From the NCBI GenBank assembly GCA_944323345.1, contig CALUSC010000012.1, positions 1 through 56,672 of the forward strand: a stretch of 56,672 bases of DNA. The letters run 5' to 3'. The notes below the pieces were generated by a model. That model searched no databases and was not told where the DNA came from. It saw only the letters and a list, made by a program, of their open reading frames with translations. The translations under genes and the position numbers were made by a program. This DNA is from an uncultured Bacteroidales bacterium (GTDB taxonomy: Bacteria; Bacteroidota; Bacteroidia; Bacteroidales; UBA932). Positions within the stretch are counted from its first letter, which is position 1; each line of letters starts with the position of its first letter. This document shows, one piece after another, positions 1-8,545 of the stretch.

Positions 1-11
1 GATAAAAAGAC

Positions 12-19
12 TATATTTG
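12..19 (+). promoter_or_regulatory. Promoter -7 box of the toxin-antitoxin operon
   Basis: The sequence TATATTTG matches the Bacteroidota sigma-70 -7 consensus TAnnTTTG. It lies 21 bases before the antitoxin ATG, and an AAAGGAGG stretch sits between them. The -33 element would fall outside the window. Confidence 0.6.
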
Positions 20-40
20 CGTAAAACAAAGGAGGTTGAT

Positions 41-226
41 ATGGCAACATATACGATAACGATAAACGAAAGGACAAGGGAGGGGAAAAGCCTTGTCAAT
101 TATCTGAAATCTCTTGGAGTTATAGATGTCCCAAACGATGAGACCTTACAGGCGATGAAAGATATTGAGGACGGGAATGTGACAGTCTACAAGACATTTG
201 AGGATTATCTTGAAGCATACAAGTGA
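41..226 (+). CDS. Antitoxin of a YafQ-type toxin-antitoxin pair
   Basis: A 61-residue protein that should bind and neutralise the toxin encoded immediately downstream, and probably represses the shared promoter. The N-terminal half is a predicted beta strand plus helix (YTITINERTREGKSLVNYLK), a pattern I associate with small Bacteroidota antitoxins paired with RelE/YafQ toxins; the acidic C-terminal half (DIEDGNVTVYKTFEDYLEAY) would wrap the basic toxin. I chose the ATG at 41 because an AAAGGAGG ribosome-binding stretch precedes it; an upstream in-frame start at 17 would lie inside the promoter. The stop overlaps the toxin start by one base (TGATG). The antitoxin call rests mostly on this context. 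Confidence 0.75.
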   Translation: MATYTITINERTREGKSLVNYLKSLGVIDVPNDETLQAMKDIEDGNVTVYKTFEDYLEAYK

Positions 227-510
227 TGAGACAGATAGCGACTACCAGCAAGTATAGAAAAGACTGGGAACTGGCAAAACGCAGAAATCTTCCCATTGAA
301 GAACTCAATAATGTTATCTATAAACTGGCAAACGATATTCCACTACCTAAAGAGAAGAAAGACCATGCTTTACGGGGAAATTATGTCGGTTATCGAGAAT
401 GTCATATCAAACCGGATTGGCTGTTGATATACAAAAAGACAGATAACAACGAATTACAGATACTCGAACTTGCCAGAACAGGTACTCATTCCGACTTATT
501 CAAGAAATAG
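226..510 (+). CDS. yafQ: YafQ-family mRNA interferase toxin
   Basis: A 94-residue RelE-superfamily ribosome-dependent mRNA endonuclease, the toxin of a type II pair. It carries the YafQ signature in order: KDHAL near residue 47, ECHIKPDWLLIYK near residues 60-72 and ARTGTHSDLF near the C terminus. The histidines and the Asp-Trp pair in these segments correspond to the catalytic and binding residues described for E. coli YafQ, and length and motif spacing match that family. Translation is probably coupled to the antitoxin, since the ATG shares a base with the antitoxin TGA. The GTG three bases upstream is less likely as the start. All catalytic positions look intact, so the toxin is probably functional. 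Confidence 0.9.
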   Translation: MRQIATTSKYRKDWELAKRRNLPIEELNNVIYKLANDIPLPKEKKDHALRGNYVGYRECHIKPDWLLIYKKTDNNELQILELARTGTHSDLFKK

Positions 511-522
511 TTTAACGATAGC

Positions 523-612
523 GTGGACGACCTTGACAGGAATATCTCCACCCAATATTATGAACGACGGCTGGCGGCCCAAAGGGAAAGTTCGACTTTG
601 CTGGGAGTGTAA
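523..612 (+). pseudogene. Possible fragment of a DUF1016 (YhcG-like) nuclease gene
   Basis: Read in the toxin's frame just after its stop, this stretch encodes VDDLDRNISTQYYERRLAAQ and then stops. The motif resembles the N-terminal domain of DUF1016/YhcG PD-(D/E)XK proteins, where an R/L-D-R-N-I-xx-QYYERLL pattern is typical. There is no start codon with a good context and no downstream continuation, so at most it is a remnant of about 30 codons. It abuts an inverted repeat that may be what truncated it. The family assignment is from memory of the motif only. Confidence 0.4.
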
Positions 613-644
613 ACTAAACTTGACACAGTTCAGTTTACACTCCC
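603..644. repeat. 13-bp perfect inverted repeat, possible insertion-element remnant
   Basis: The arms GGGAGTGTAAACT (603-615) and AGTTTACACTCCC (632-644) are perfect inverse complements around a 16-base spacer. No U-tract follows, so a terminator is not the obvious reading. It joins the broken DUF1016-like fragment and may be the residue of an insertion-sequence end or a small non-autonomous element. The remaining bases up to 720 show no gene. Confidence 0.5.
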
Positions 645-723
645 GCGTGGCCTGGCTACGCTCCCCAGATAGTAGGCTATGACTTCACGGAATAGAGGCC
701 GAATTCTAAGTTAAATCCAACTT

Positions 724-1578
724 TCAGTCGCTTTCGATCACCAGTCCGTCGTATGCCGGCCGTATACCGGCCGGCAATTCCCTGCAGAAATCCTCATATC
801 GAGGCAGACTGTGCGACAGATGAGTCAGCCACGAATGCCGGGCTCCTACGCGCTGCGCTACTCCGATAGCCTCCTCAAGCGAAAAATGCGAGATATGCTT
901 TCCTCTGCGGACGCAGTTTATGATGAAATGATCGAGCCCCTGCAGTTTGGCGAACTCCTCGTCCGGTATGAAATTCATGTCGGTAAGATATGCGATATTC
1001 CCGAATCTGTAGCCGAGTACCGGAAGATTGAAATGACGCCCTCTGACAGGTATGATCTTCACACTTTTCAAATGCTCCGGCCTGCTGCACGGAATCTTTT
1101 CATATCCTTTGCCTTCCACCCATGACAGTCTGACTTTAGGGACATTTTCCTCTACGGTAAACGGCCGGTCATCGATATTCGTTATCTGCCATTCAGGCAC
1201 TCCGGGATATCTGTTTTCCGCGAAGGCATAACTGTACTCCCTGCGCAAGGATTCTTCTACATACTTCTCGCAGAAAATCCGGATCGGAGCACGCTCTATA
1301 TAGTTGAAAGCCCTGACATCGTCCAGACCTCCGGTATGGTCTTTATGGTTATGAGTCAGCAATATGGCATCTACATGCCTGATACCGGCCCTGAGCATCT
1401 GCGACCGGAAGTCAGGTCCGGCATCCACGAGAATATCCAGACCTCCGTACTCCACGAATGCAGATGACCTGAATCTCTTGTCCCTGGCATCCTGAGACTT
1501 GCATACGCTGCAGCCGCATCCTATCATGGGTACGCCCTGCGAAGTCCCGGTTCCTAAAAAAGTAAGTCTTGTCTTCAT
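724..1578 (-). CDS. MBL-fold metal-dependent hydrolase, PhnP-like
   Basis: A 284-residue cytoplasmic metallo-beta-lactamase-fold protein. The metal-binding motif is THNHKDH at residues 75-81, so His76, His78, Asp80 and His81 would hold the di-metal centre. A cysteine cluster C21-x-C23-xx-C26 near the N terminus matches the structural zinc site of PhnP-type cyclic phosphodiesterases. Later histidines (RGRHF, LTHLSH) fill the remaining ligand positions. The exact substrate is unknown; PhnP acts on phosphoribosyl cyclic phosphate, but no phn genes are nearby, so a phosphodiesterase role is an inference. It is the last gene of the tamB-folB-mtaB operon and starts two bases after mtaB ends. Confidence 0.85.
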   Translation of the reverse strand: MKTRLTFLGTGTSQGVPMIGCGCSVCKSQDARDKRFRSSAFVEYGGLDILVDAGPDFRSQMLRAGIRHVDAILLTHNHKDHTGGLDDVRAFNYIERAPIRIFCEKYVEESLRREYSYAFAENRYPGVPEWQITNIDDRPFTVEENVPKVRLSWVEGKGYEKIPCSRPEHLKSVKIIPVRGRHFNLPVLGYRFGNIAYLTDMNFIPDEEFAKLQGLDHFIINCVRRGKHISHFSLEEAIGVAQRVGARHSWLTHLSHSLPRYEDFCRELPAGIRPAYDGLVIESD

Positions 1579-1580
1579 GT

Positions 1581-2837
1581 CTATAATATCACCTCCGCGA
1601 TTTTCCCGGTCATATCCGTATCGAAAGGCCGCTCCACCCTGATATAATTTTCCGTGTATCCGGACATCATCCCGTCTTTTTCCGAACTCTCGAACAGTAC
1701 ATGCGCTTTCATTCCTTTATGGCTGGCTATGAATTCATTGTGAAGCTCGGAACTCAGTTTTTCCAGAATGCCCGCTCTTTCCGTCTTGACTGAATCCTGC
1801 ACCTGATCCGGCCTTGCCGCAGCTCTCGTCCCTTTCCGTCTGGAATAAGGGAAAATGTGGATGAATGCAGGTCTTATCCTGTCCTTGAGAAACCTGTAGG
1901 TTTCCTGGAAAAGTCCGTCAGTTTCACCGGGGAACCCGACTATGACATCTATCCCGAAAAAGACTTTCAGTCCTCCTGGTTTTTCGAATTTTTCCCTGAT
2001 ATATTTGATTTTGGCTTCGAAAGCCGCAGTGTCGTACCTTCGTCCCATTTCCCGCAGTACGGTGTCGCTGCCTGACTGGAGCGGAATGTGGAAATGCGGC
2101 AGGAACTTGGTCCCCGATGAAATCCAGTCCACTATGGGCTCTGTGAGCAGGTTCGGTTCTATGGAAGAAATCCTGTACCGTTCTATCCCTTTGACTTTAT
2201 CCAGCGCTTTCAGAAGATCCAGGAAACTTTCGCCGGTACTCTTTCCGAAATCTCCGGTATTCACTCCGGTAAGTACGATTTCCCTGATTCCTTCAGACGC
2301 TATCTCTTCAGCCTGGGCCACAATGTCGGCTATCGGGGCGTTCCTGCTTCGCCCTCTGGCATAAGGTACGGTGCAATACGCACAGAAATAATCGCATCCG
2401 TCCTGCACTTTCAGAAAAGACCGCGTGCGCTCTCCGGAAGAATAGGCAGGGAAGAAATCGGTCGCAGCCGGACCGTGCACGGCTTCTGTCCCCGATTTCA
2501 TAATTCCGGACAGGACCGTCGGAACTACAAGAGCCTTCTCATCGGCCCCGAAGACATATTGAACGCCTTCGATTTTCCTGATGGCATCCTTTTGCAGCTG
2601 TGCATAGCAGCCAGTCACCGCTATGACAGCATCAGGCCTGAGCCTGTGAAGTTTCCTGATGATATTCCTGCATTTCTTGTCCGAATGCTCGGTGACAGTA
2701 CATGTATTTACCAGAAAAATATCAGCATCTTCATCCCAGGATACCGGGACCAGCCCGTTTCTTACGAATTCTCTTTCGTATGTCGATGTTTCGGCGTAGT
2801 TCAGTTTGCAGCCGAGCGTTACAAATGCTATCTTCAT
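1581..2837 (-). CDS. mtaB: tRNA t6A37 methylthiotransferase MtaB
   Basis: A 418-residue radical-SAM methylthiotransferase that converts t6A at position 37 of ANN-decoding tRNAs to ms2t6A. The N-terminal UPF0004 domain supplies the auxiliary iron-sulfur cluster cysteines (Cys10 in GCKLNYAE, Cys46 in VNTCTVTE, Cys77 in TGCYAQ). The radical-SAM cluster CxxxCxxC is at Cys148, Cys152 and Cys155 (DGCDYFCAYC), followed by the YARGRSR motif. A TRAM-like segment ends the protein. GCKLNYAE and the overall length favour MtaB over MiaB or RimO. Its start overlaps the folB stop in an ATGA tetranucleotide. TsaD, which makes the t6A substrate, is encoded about 6 kb away on the divergent transcript. Confidence 0.9.
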   Translation of the reverse strand: MKIAFVTLGCKLNYAETSTYEREFVRNGLVPVSWDEDADIFLVNTCTVTEHSDKKCRNIIRKLHRLRPDAVIAVTGCYAQLQKDAIRKIEGVQYVFGADEKALVVPTVLSGIMKSGTEAVHGPAATDFFPAYSSGERTRSFLKVQDGCDYFCAYCTVPYARGRSRNAPIADIVAQAEEIASEGIREIVLTGVNTGDFGKSTGESFLDLLKALDKVKGIERYRISSIEPNLLTEPIVDWISSGTKFLPHFHIPLQSGSDTVLREMGRRYDTAAFEAKIKYIREKFEKPGGLKVFFGIDVIVGFPGETDGLFQETYRFLKDRIRPAFIHIFPYSRRKGTRAAARPDQVQDSVKTERAGILEKLSSELHNEFIASHKGMKAHVLFESSEKDGMMSGYTENYIRVERPFDTDMTGKIAEVIL

Positions 2838-3223
2838 TTTCCAAGCCGTTTCATTTTACCGTGCCCGCCGAACATTGTCACGCGGGACCATGCGCATAGT
2901 CCGTCTACAGGAGGATTTTTCTTCGATACCCTGACGGAAAATGTCTTGAATACAGGCATTTCAGCTTCGACAGCCTCCACTATTCTGCCGGCGACATTCT
3001 CCAGCAGATCGGACCTGCGCATCATTTCCCTTTCCACGATATTGAAAAGCAGTCCGTAATCGGCAGTATCTTCAAGAGCATCGCTTGCGGCGGCCTGTCT
3101 CATATCCAGCATACCCTTGAAATCCACCGTAAACGTATTGCCTTCCTTCTGTTCTTTTTCAAAACATCCGTGAAAGGCATGAAATACCATTCCCTCCAGT
3201 TCTATTATACCGTTTTTCTTCAT
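2834..3223 (-). CDS. folB: Dihydroneopterin aldolase
   Basis: A 129-residue FolB-type enzyme that cleaves 7,8-dihydroneopterin to 6-hydroxymethyl-dihydropterin and glycolaldehyde in folate synthesis. Family features are visible: the N-terminal FHAFHGCFEKEQKEGNTF segment (substrate loop and strand), the helix with NIVEREM and the VAGRIVEAV segment, and the C-terminal VRVSKKNPPV strand bearing the conserved lysine. It lies in the tamB operon, ten bases after the methylase gene, and overlaps mtaB by four bases. No other folate genes are in the window. Length is close to the usual 115-130 residues. Confidence 0.9.
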   Translation of the reverse strand: MKKNGIIELEGMVFHAFHGCFEKEQKEGNTFTVDFKGMLDMRQAAASDALEDTADYGLLFNIVEREMMRRSDLLENVAGRIVEAVEAEMPVFKTFSVRVSKKNPPVDGLCAWSRVTMFGGHGKMKRLGK

Positions 3224-3233
3224 AATATCCGCT

Positions 3234-3944
3234 TTATGCCATCAGCAGGAAGACGCAAGGTCTTTTGCCGATGGCAATATTTTCCTTTTTCCATTCAGCT
3301 ACAGTCAGGGTCCTTATATATGCCTCCGGCAATGTCAGGTCTGCCGCTATGCAGATGCGTGTACCGGGATGGCATACGTCCAGGATATCTTTCATGAGCG
3401 CATCGTTTCTGTAAGGGGTCTCGATGAATATCTGGGTCTGGTGTGCGGATGCCGATATTTTCTCGATGGCTTTCAGCCGGGATTTCCTTTCATCGGACTT
3501 TGCCGGCAGATAGCCGCAGAATGCGAAGCACTGTCCGTTCATTCCTGAGCCCATGAGCGCAAGCATGAGGGATGAGGGGCCCGTCGCCGGGATTACCTCG
3601 ATTCCGTGTTTGTGTGCCAATGCCACGAGCTGAGCTCCCGGATCCGCTACCGCCGGAAGTCCGGCCTCGGAAATAAGGGCTACATCGTTGCCGTCTTCGA
3701 AAAGAGACAGGTAACTCTCTATCTGCGCCTGACCGGTATGTTCGTTGAGTTCATGAAATTCCAGTTCTCCGATCTTTCCTTTCAGGCCTGCCTTGGAAAG
3801 ATATCTTCTCACGGTCCTTATTTCTTCCGCTATGAAAATCCTGAAGCCCTGCAGTGATTCCAGAACGGGGCCCGGAATCACTTCTGCCGGGTCATTGTCG
3901 CCCAATGGCGACGGTATCAGATATAATTTGCCTTTAGATTCCAT
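3234..3944 (-). CDS. RsmI-like SAM-dependent methyltransferase (tetrapyrrole methylase fold)
   Basis: A 236-residue protein of the tetrapyrrole/RsmI methylase superfamily. It opens with LYLIPSPLGD, matching the LYxVxTPIGN opening of RsmI, and carries VALISEAGLPAVADPG and PATGPSSLMLALMGSG, which are the SAM and substrate loops of the fold. True RsmI methylates the 2'-O of C1402 in 16S rRNA. Bacteroidota encode a shorter relative besides RsmI, and the altered opening motif suggests this one, so the target is uncertain. Its start overlaps the end of tamB by 11 bases, and folB follows after ten bases. Confidence 0.8.
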   Translation of the reverse strand: MESKGKLYLIPSPLGDNDPAEVIPGPVLESLQGFRIFIAEEIRTVRRYLSKAGLKGKIGELEFHELNEHTGQAQIESYLSLFEDGNDVALISEAGLPAVADPGAQLVALAHKHGIEVIPATGPSSLMLALMGSGMNGQCFAFCGYLPAKSDERKSRLKAIEKISASAHQTQIFIETPYRNDALMKDILDVCHPGTRICIAADLTLPEAYIRTLTVAEWKKENIAIGKRPCVFLLMA

Positions 3945-6900
3945 ATTCGGGGAAAATTATAATAATATTCTTTTTCTGTTCGGTATTTGCGGCAGAATCT
4001 CCGGCGGCTTTTTCCTTTTTCTTTTTTCTGCCGGTGAACAGATTAGATAGAAATTCCTTGAATGTGTTGAATTCCTGCTGATAAGCGAGACCGATACCGT
4101 TTCTCTGCGAATCGTCCAGATAATTGGTGTACTGGTCGGACGAATGTGAGAAAAGATTAAGTCTGAAAAGTCCGGCACGGTCCAGCTTTATCTCGATGTC
4201 CAGGTCGCCGACTACATCACTGGCCGATGCCCCGGACGTATACTGACGGTTACCCAGGTTTCCGTTCACCACGACTCTGTTATTGAACAATTGCGTGGAT
4301 ATGGCCACGTCGAATATGTCTTCGCCGCGTTCATTAGGCTGGTAGCTGAGTCCCAGGTCGAGCGGGATTTCCAGTTTCTGGAAAATATTGTTCAGCTGGT
4401 TGTACATGATACCCATTACATTCGAGTACAGCATAGAGGCATTGTTCACGATACCCGACTGGTCGTCAGGAAGAAAACTGTTGAACATGATGAGGGACAG
4501 GAACTGTTTCTGTATCTTGTCCTCCGTACTCAGCGCGCTTTCCACCCTCGATTTCACTGTAGGGTCGATGTCAGGAATGTCTATGGAGAAGGACAGCCGC
4601 GGATTCCTGATCTTGTCCGATATGTAAATGCCGCAGTCCACGGTCCTTCTGGTAGAGACGGATGATGTGTCCGCAATAAGAGTGGCGAGGGAGGTCTTCG
4701 TCCTGTAGCTTGCGTTTATACTGAGGTCGCTGTCCATGATATCGCCGTTGAATTTGATGGAACTTCCGTCGCTGATGGTAAAGTCCCTGTATGCGAGTCC
4801 CTGGGCTACGAACCTGTAGCTTCCGCTTGTCAGGGTATAGTCTCCGAGAATGCTGAAATCATCACCCTGGAGTTCCAGTTCGATATTGCCGGCACCGCGG
4901 CCTCTGAGAACATTCCCGGACGCCTTGTCGATTTCCACGAAAGCTTCGACTTCCGGTGCGGTTTCTACATTGAGCCTGAGACTGAAATCTCCGGAAGTTT
5001 CCCTTTCGGTCTTGATTTTTTTCATCATCAGGTCATACGGGTCGATATATTCTTCCTTTTCTATTTTCTTGAATGTAAGCAGGTTGCTGCTTATGGCCGT
5101 TGCCGATGACGGTATAGGTATGTGGATTTGTCCGGCTCCTGAAGTCCTGGCATCGATATCCATTCTGATGGAGTTCAGAGCTCCTGTTATGGCCAGATCA
5201 CCGGTAGCGGACAGATTCCCGTAGAACGAACTGTTGTCCTGTTCCTGCGTATCCAGACATTCCATGTCTTCTATACTGATGTGTGTGTCCAGTTCGATGT
5301 CCCGCAGTTTGTCGTACTTTATCCCTCCGGTAATCCGTCCCGTGTTCCCGGCCATGTCGCTCAATGTGATATTGTCGAAATGGACGCCAGTATCGTCCAG
5401 ACTGAATTCTCCGCCTGCATTGTAAGGGACATTCGTGAACGCGATTTTCAGCCTGGAATCGTCGATTCTGGCTTTTTCGCTGGTAATGCTCAGATCGTCG
5501 AGAGGCCCCTCGGCCCTGATCAGCCCTGACACGTGTCCTGAAACTTCGCTGAATATTGATTCAAGGAACGGTTCGGCATAAGAAATATCTGTCTTTTCCA
5601 GTTCTGCCGCTGCATTCAGATATTTGTCTGAAGGCAAATAGCTGCCTGAAATATTGAATGTCCGCATTCCGTCCATTTCGTTGGAAACCGATACGTCTAT
5701 TCTGTCGGACTCCTTGTTCCATTGGCCGGCGAGCCTCAAAGTCCCGACGTCTGCTCCGGCTACTTTGGTAGAGTCTATCAGAAATCTGACGGACAGCCCC
5801 TGGTCCCGTGATGTGATGCCGGCTTCTCCAGTAGCGGCTCCCTGGATGCCGAAGCGGTTCTTCAACAATGGATTTATGATGGATATGTCGAATCGCTCCA
5901 GCCTTACGCTCAGGGTATCCCTTCTGTCGTCCGAGTATCCTCCGGCTATCCTGATAGACTGGTCTCCGCTCGTAAATTCCACTTTGCCGACCTCTATTTC
6001 CTTTCCAGCTATGTCCAGTGAGGAAGGATTGATGCTCCATTCCCTGGAATTCAGCAGGACACGCGAAGGAAGCATTTCTATATGGTGGTTCGCTTTCCCG
6101 GTGCCCGTGCGGCTGATATTGTCCGTAATGAAGACTTCGCCCTTGTTGATTAGCGCTCCGGGATTCTCGTACGTATATCCGAAGCCGATGAAATTGTCTT
6201 TGGCGAACATCTTGAATACGTTGTTTTCGAATGTGACGGTAGCGATGTTTATGGCGTCGCCTGTCAATTCTCCGGTCAGACTCCCGTTGATATTGTCTAT
6301 CCTCATTCCCATATCCTTGATGTAGTGCTCGTTATAGGCTATTCTCGGAGATTCCATCTTCGCCTTGAACACGCCAAGCGTATCTATCGTGATATCCAGC
6401 GATGTGCTGTCGGAAATATAAAGTCCGGGCGACAGGAAAGCCAGCAGGTCCATGGAGTTTTTTCCACGGTAAGATATTCTGTATCTGTCATTTTGCCGTA
6501 CCTGTACCGTATCTCTGAAAAGGTCGGGGAGCTCCCTTTTCAATGTCACGTCCCTGATGTCCTGGAAAAACCTTGTGATCTGGGCGGAGCCTGCATAGGA
6601 TGCGTCCGCGAAAGATGACGTCATGTTCATCCTGTAAAGGTCATCCCCGAAATATGAATTGATGTCGATGTCGCCTATATCATATTTCCCTGCACTGTTT
6701 TCCAGTGCAATGTCGGAAATCTGCATGCTTCCGAGGATGTCTCCTGCCTGCCTCCTGTTGAAATTGGCGGTCGCCTCCAGACTTACTTTCGATATGCCTC
6801 TTTTGTCGATGTTCAGGGCATTAAGGTCTGCATAACCCAGGTTCGCATAGAATTTATATATCGAATTTCTGGTTTTTGCCGAAAGCGAGAACACGCCCTG

Positions 6901-8442
6901 GAACATGAAGTTCAGATTCGGGTCATTGCTTATGAGCCTTCCGTCGAACGCGTGCTTTTTCATAGTGCCGGCAGCGGCAATGTTGCTATAGTCGTATCCG
7001 TTTACATTCAGCCGTTCTACAAAAAGAGAGTCTATCCGGAGTTCCGGTCCGTCCTCCTTATTGCCGATATCTGCCCTGATTCCTGCACGCATGCTGCATT
7101 CCCTTACCAGATCGCTGCCCAAAAGCCGGCTCAGATCGAAATCATGCGAAAGAATGTTCCCTTCGAATCTTACGGCTCCCTTGCCAGACAGCAGGTCCGA
7201 TATTTTCAAGTCCGATTTTATGTATCCTGCCCCCAGGCTTGCGACGAAGTCTGTCTGCAGATCATCAGGAATGCCTGATGCATGGCCGCGCAGTCTGAGT
7301 TCGGCATTCCCGGCCATACCGCTGATATCCAGTTCCGCTTCGGGAACGAAAGACCTGACGGATGCTTCCAGGCCTGCAGCCGTAGCCCTCAGCTGGTGAA
7401 GGTCAAGGGAAATACTGGTTTTGCCGATATCCGGCAGTCCTGTCATCCTCCCGTCGAAATCCAGTTTCAGACCGTCGGTAGTGCTGATGTTCATGTCTGT
7501 GAATGTCAGGTCGCGTACATACCCTGTCACGCGGCCTGACAATGCTGTTTTCAATTCTATATCTTCCAGGCCGGGAGCGAAAAACGACAGGGTTTTCATA
7601 TCCAGGAAAGAATCCTTGATGATTCCGTCCATCCGGATTTTCCCTATATAGTCCGAGAAGCAGGTCGGATCATCATAGCTCATGCAGTATGAAGGAAGAT
7701 AGAGTTCCGACCATGGGTCTGAGATGCGGATTTCTTCTATCAGGCTTCTTCCGTTCCCGACTGTCGCCTTGCCTGTCAGGGAATTGCATATATAGCCGCT
7801 CTTTTCCGTGAAAGACATGTAGTCCACAGCTCCGGTCATTACGTTTCCCGTGAGGTCCAGCCCTCTGGCTTCGATATTTATGTCGTTGACTTCCATGTCG
7901 CTCCAGTTAATGCCGTGTCCGGAGTAGACAAAGTCTGTGTCTTTAGTGTTCAATAGTCTGAATGTCATGTCATAGACGGATGCTCTCCTGATGCTGAAGA
8001 CATGGCTGCTGTTTTTCGGCTTGTCGGGATCCGGCAGCGGAATCCTGAATATTCTGGTAAGGTTTTCTCTGTCTTCCTCTACTACCAGAGTCATTTCCGC
8101 ATTTGAAACGTATGCCCGGCCGATATACAGGCCGTCATTCCTGAACAGACCCTGAAGGGAAAACCTTGCTATGACATATTCAGCTTTGAAAAGTGTGTCT
8201 GCCCCTTCCGTGACAGGATTTTTGTCTGTGACTGCAATATTTTTTATAATCAGGGCATTGAATGGCCTGACATGGATTTTCTCAAAAGTAATCTCTCCGT
8301 CCAGGGCACCGGCAAGCCGCTCTGCAGCCTTGTCTGCAATGTACGTCTGGACCAGCGGCAGCTGGATAGCCAGTATTGCAGCCAGTGTCAGGGCGGTCAG
8401 CGCTACGAATGTCAGCCAGATTATTTTAAGTATCTTTTTAAT
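3934..8442 (-). CDS. tamB: TamB-like translocation and assembly module protein, probable non-ATG start
   Basis: A very large (about 1502-residue) inner-membrane-anchored protein with the repetitive beta-strand architecture of AsmA/TamB proteins and a C-terminal DUF490 region (GSYRF, the NIFQKLEIPLDLGLSY segment, VVVNGNLG). The family spans the periplasm and is implicated in outer-membrane protein assembly and lipid transport. The first in-frame ATG is at 8094, but the frame is open another 116 codons upstream and encodes an obvious signal anchor (KKILKIIWLTFVALTALTL) and a conserved-looking N-terminal region. A stop at 8457 bounds the frame, and no ATG, GTG or TTG lies between, so I infer an ATT start at 8442. 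Some 20 bases upstream is a good -7 box, consistent with this. It is the first gene of a five-gene operon. Confidence 0.85.
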   Translation of the reverse strand: MKKILKIIWLTFVALTALTLAAILAIQLPLVQTYIADKAAERLAGALDGEITFEKIHVRPFNALIIKNIAVTDKNPVTEGADTLFKAEYVIARFSLQGLFRNDGLYIGRAYVSNAEMTLVVEEDRENLTRIFRIPLPDPDKPKNSSHVFSIRRASVYDMTFRLLNTKDTDFVYSGHGINWSDMEVNDINIEARGLDLTGNVMTGAVDYMSFTEKSGYICNSLTGKATVGNGRSLIEEIRISDPWSELYLPSYCMSYDDPTCFSDYIGKIRMDGIIKDSFLDMKTLSFFAPGLEDIELKTALSGRVTGYVRDLTFTDMNISTTDGLKLDFDGRMTGLPDIGKTSISLDLHQLRATAAGLEASVRSFVPEAELDISGMAGNAELRLRGHASGIPDDLQTDFVASLGAGYIKSDLKISDLLSGKGAVRFEGNILSHDFDLSRLLGSDLVRECSMRAGIRADIGNKEDGPELRIDSLFVERLNVNGYDYSNIAAAGTMKKHAFDGRLISNDPNLNFMFQGVFSLSAKTRNSIYKFYANLGYADLNALNIDKRGISKVSLEATANFNRRQAGDILGSMQISDIALENSAGKYDIGDIDINSYFGDDLYRMNMTSSFADASYAGSAQITRFFQDIRDVTLKRELPDLFRDTVQVRQNDRYRISYRGKNSMDLLAFLSPGLYISDSTSLDITIDTLGVFKAKMESPRIAYNEHYIKDMGMRIDNINGSLTGELTGDAINIATVTFENNVFKMFAKDNFIGFGYTYENPGALINKGEVFITDNISRTGTGKANHHIEMLPSRVLLNSREWSINPSSLDIAGKEIEVGKVEFTSGDQSIRIAGGYSDDRRDTLSVRLERFDISIINPLLKNRFGIQGAATGEAGITSRDQGLSVRFLIDSTKVAGADVGTLRLAGQWNKESDRIDVSVSNEMDGMRTFNISGSYLPSDKYLNAAAELEKTDISYAEPFLESIFSEVSGHVSGLIRAEGPLDDLSITSEKARIDDSRLKIAFTNVPYNAGGEFSLDDTGVHFDNITLSDMAGNTGRITGGIKYDKLRDIELDTHISIEDMECLDTQEQDNSSFYGNLSATGDLAITGALNSIRMDIDARTSGAGQIHIPIPSSATAISSNLLTFKKIEKEEYIDPYDLMMKKIKTERETSGDFSLRLNVETAPEVEAFVEIDKASGNVLRGRGAGNIELELQGDDFSILGDYTLTSGSYRFVAQGLAYRDFTISDGSSIKFNGDIMDSDLSINASYRTKTSLATLIADTSSVSTRRTVDCGIYISDKIRNPRLSFSIDIPDIDPTVKSRVESALSTEDKIQKQFLSLIMFNSFLPDDQSGIVNNASMLYSNVMGIMYNQLNNIFQKLEIPLDLGLSYQPNERGEDIFDVAISTQLFNNRVVVNGNLGNRQYTSGASASDVVGDLDIEIKLDRAGLFRLNLFSHSSDQYTNYLDDSQRNGIGLAYQQEFNTFKEFLSNLFTGRKKKKEKAAGDSAANTEQKKNIIIIFPEYGI

Positions 8443-8467
8443 TCCGCGTAACTTTTAAGACAACTTA

Positions 8468-8475
8468 CAAAATTA
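8468..8475 (-). promoter_or_regulatory. Promoter -7 box of the tamB-folB-mtaB operon
   Basis: On the minus strand this reads TAATTTTG (TAnnTTTG). The expected transcription start is near 8461-8463. A short reading frame beginning at an ATG at 8480 would start upstream of the transcript, which rules it out as the tamB start and supports the non-ATG start at 8442. Confidence 0.6.
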
Positions 8476-8498
8476 ATCATTTTATCGAATAAATATCT

Positions 8499-8506
8499 TA
8501 ATTTTG
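8499..8506 (+). promoter_or_regulatory. Promoter -7 box of tsaD
   Basis: TAATTTTG on the plus strand, 39 bases before the tsaD ATG and divergent from the tamB promoter, whose -7 box lies 23 bases away. Confidence 0.6.
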
Positions 8507-8545
8507 CGGTCTTGAGCGTGTTTAATCTATTCATTGGCTTTTATA

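Noticed and set aside
603-644. The inverted repeat as a toxin-antitoxin terminator
   Set aside because: No U-tract follows and the spacer is 16 bases; position beside a gene fragment favours an element remnant.
8423-8480. A short reading frame starting at an ATG at 8480 (minus strand) upstream of tamB
   Set aside because: It encodes 19 residues, is out of frame with tamB, and its ATG lies upstream of the likely transcription start.
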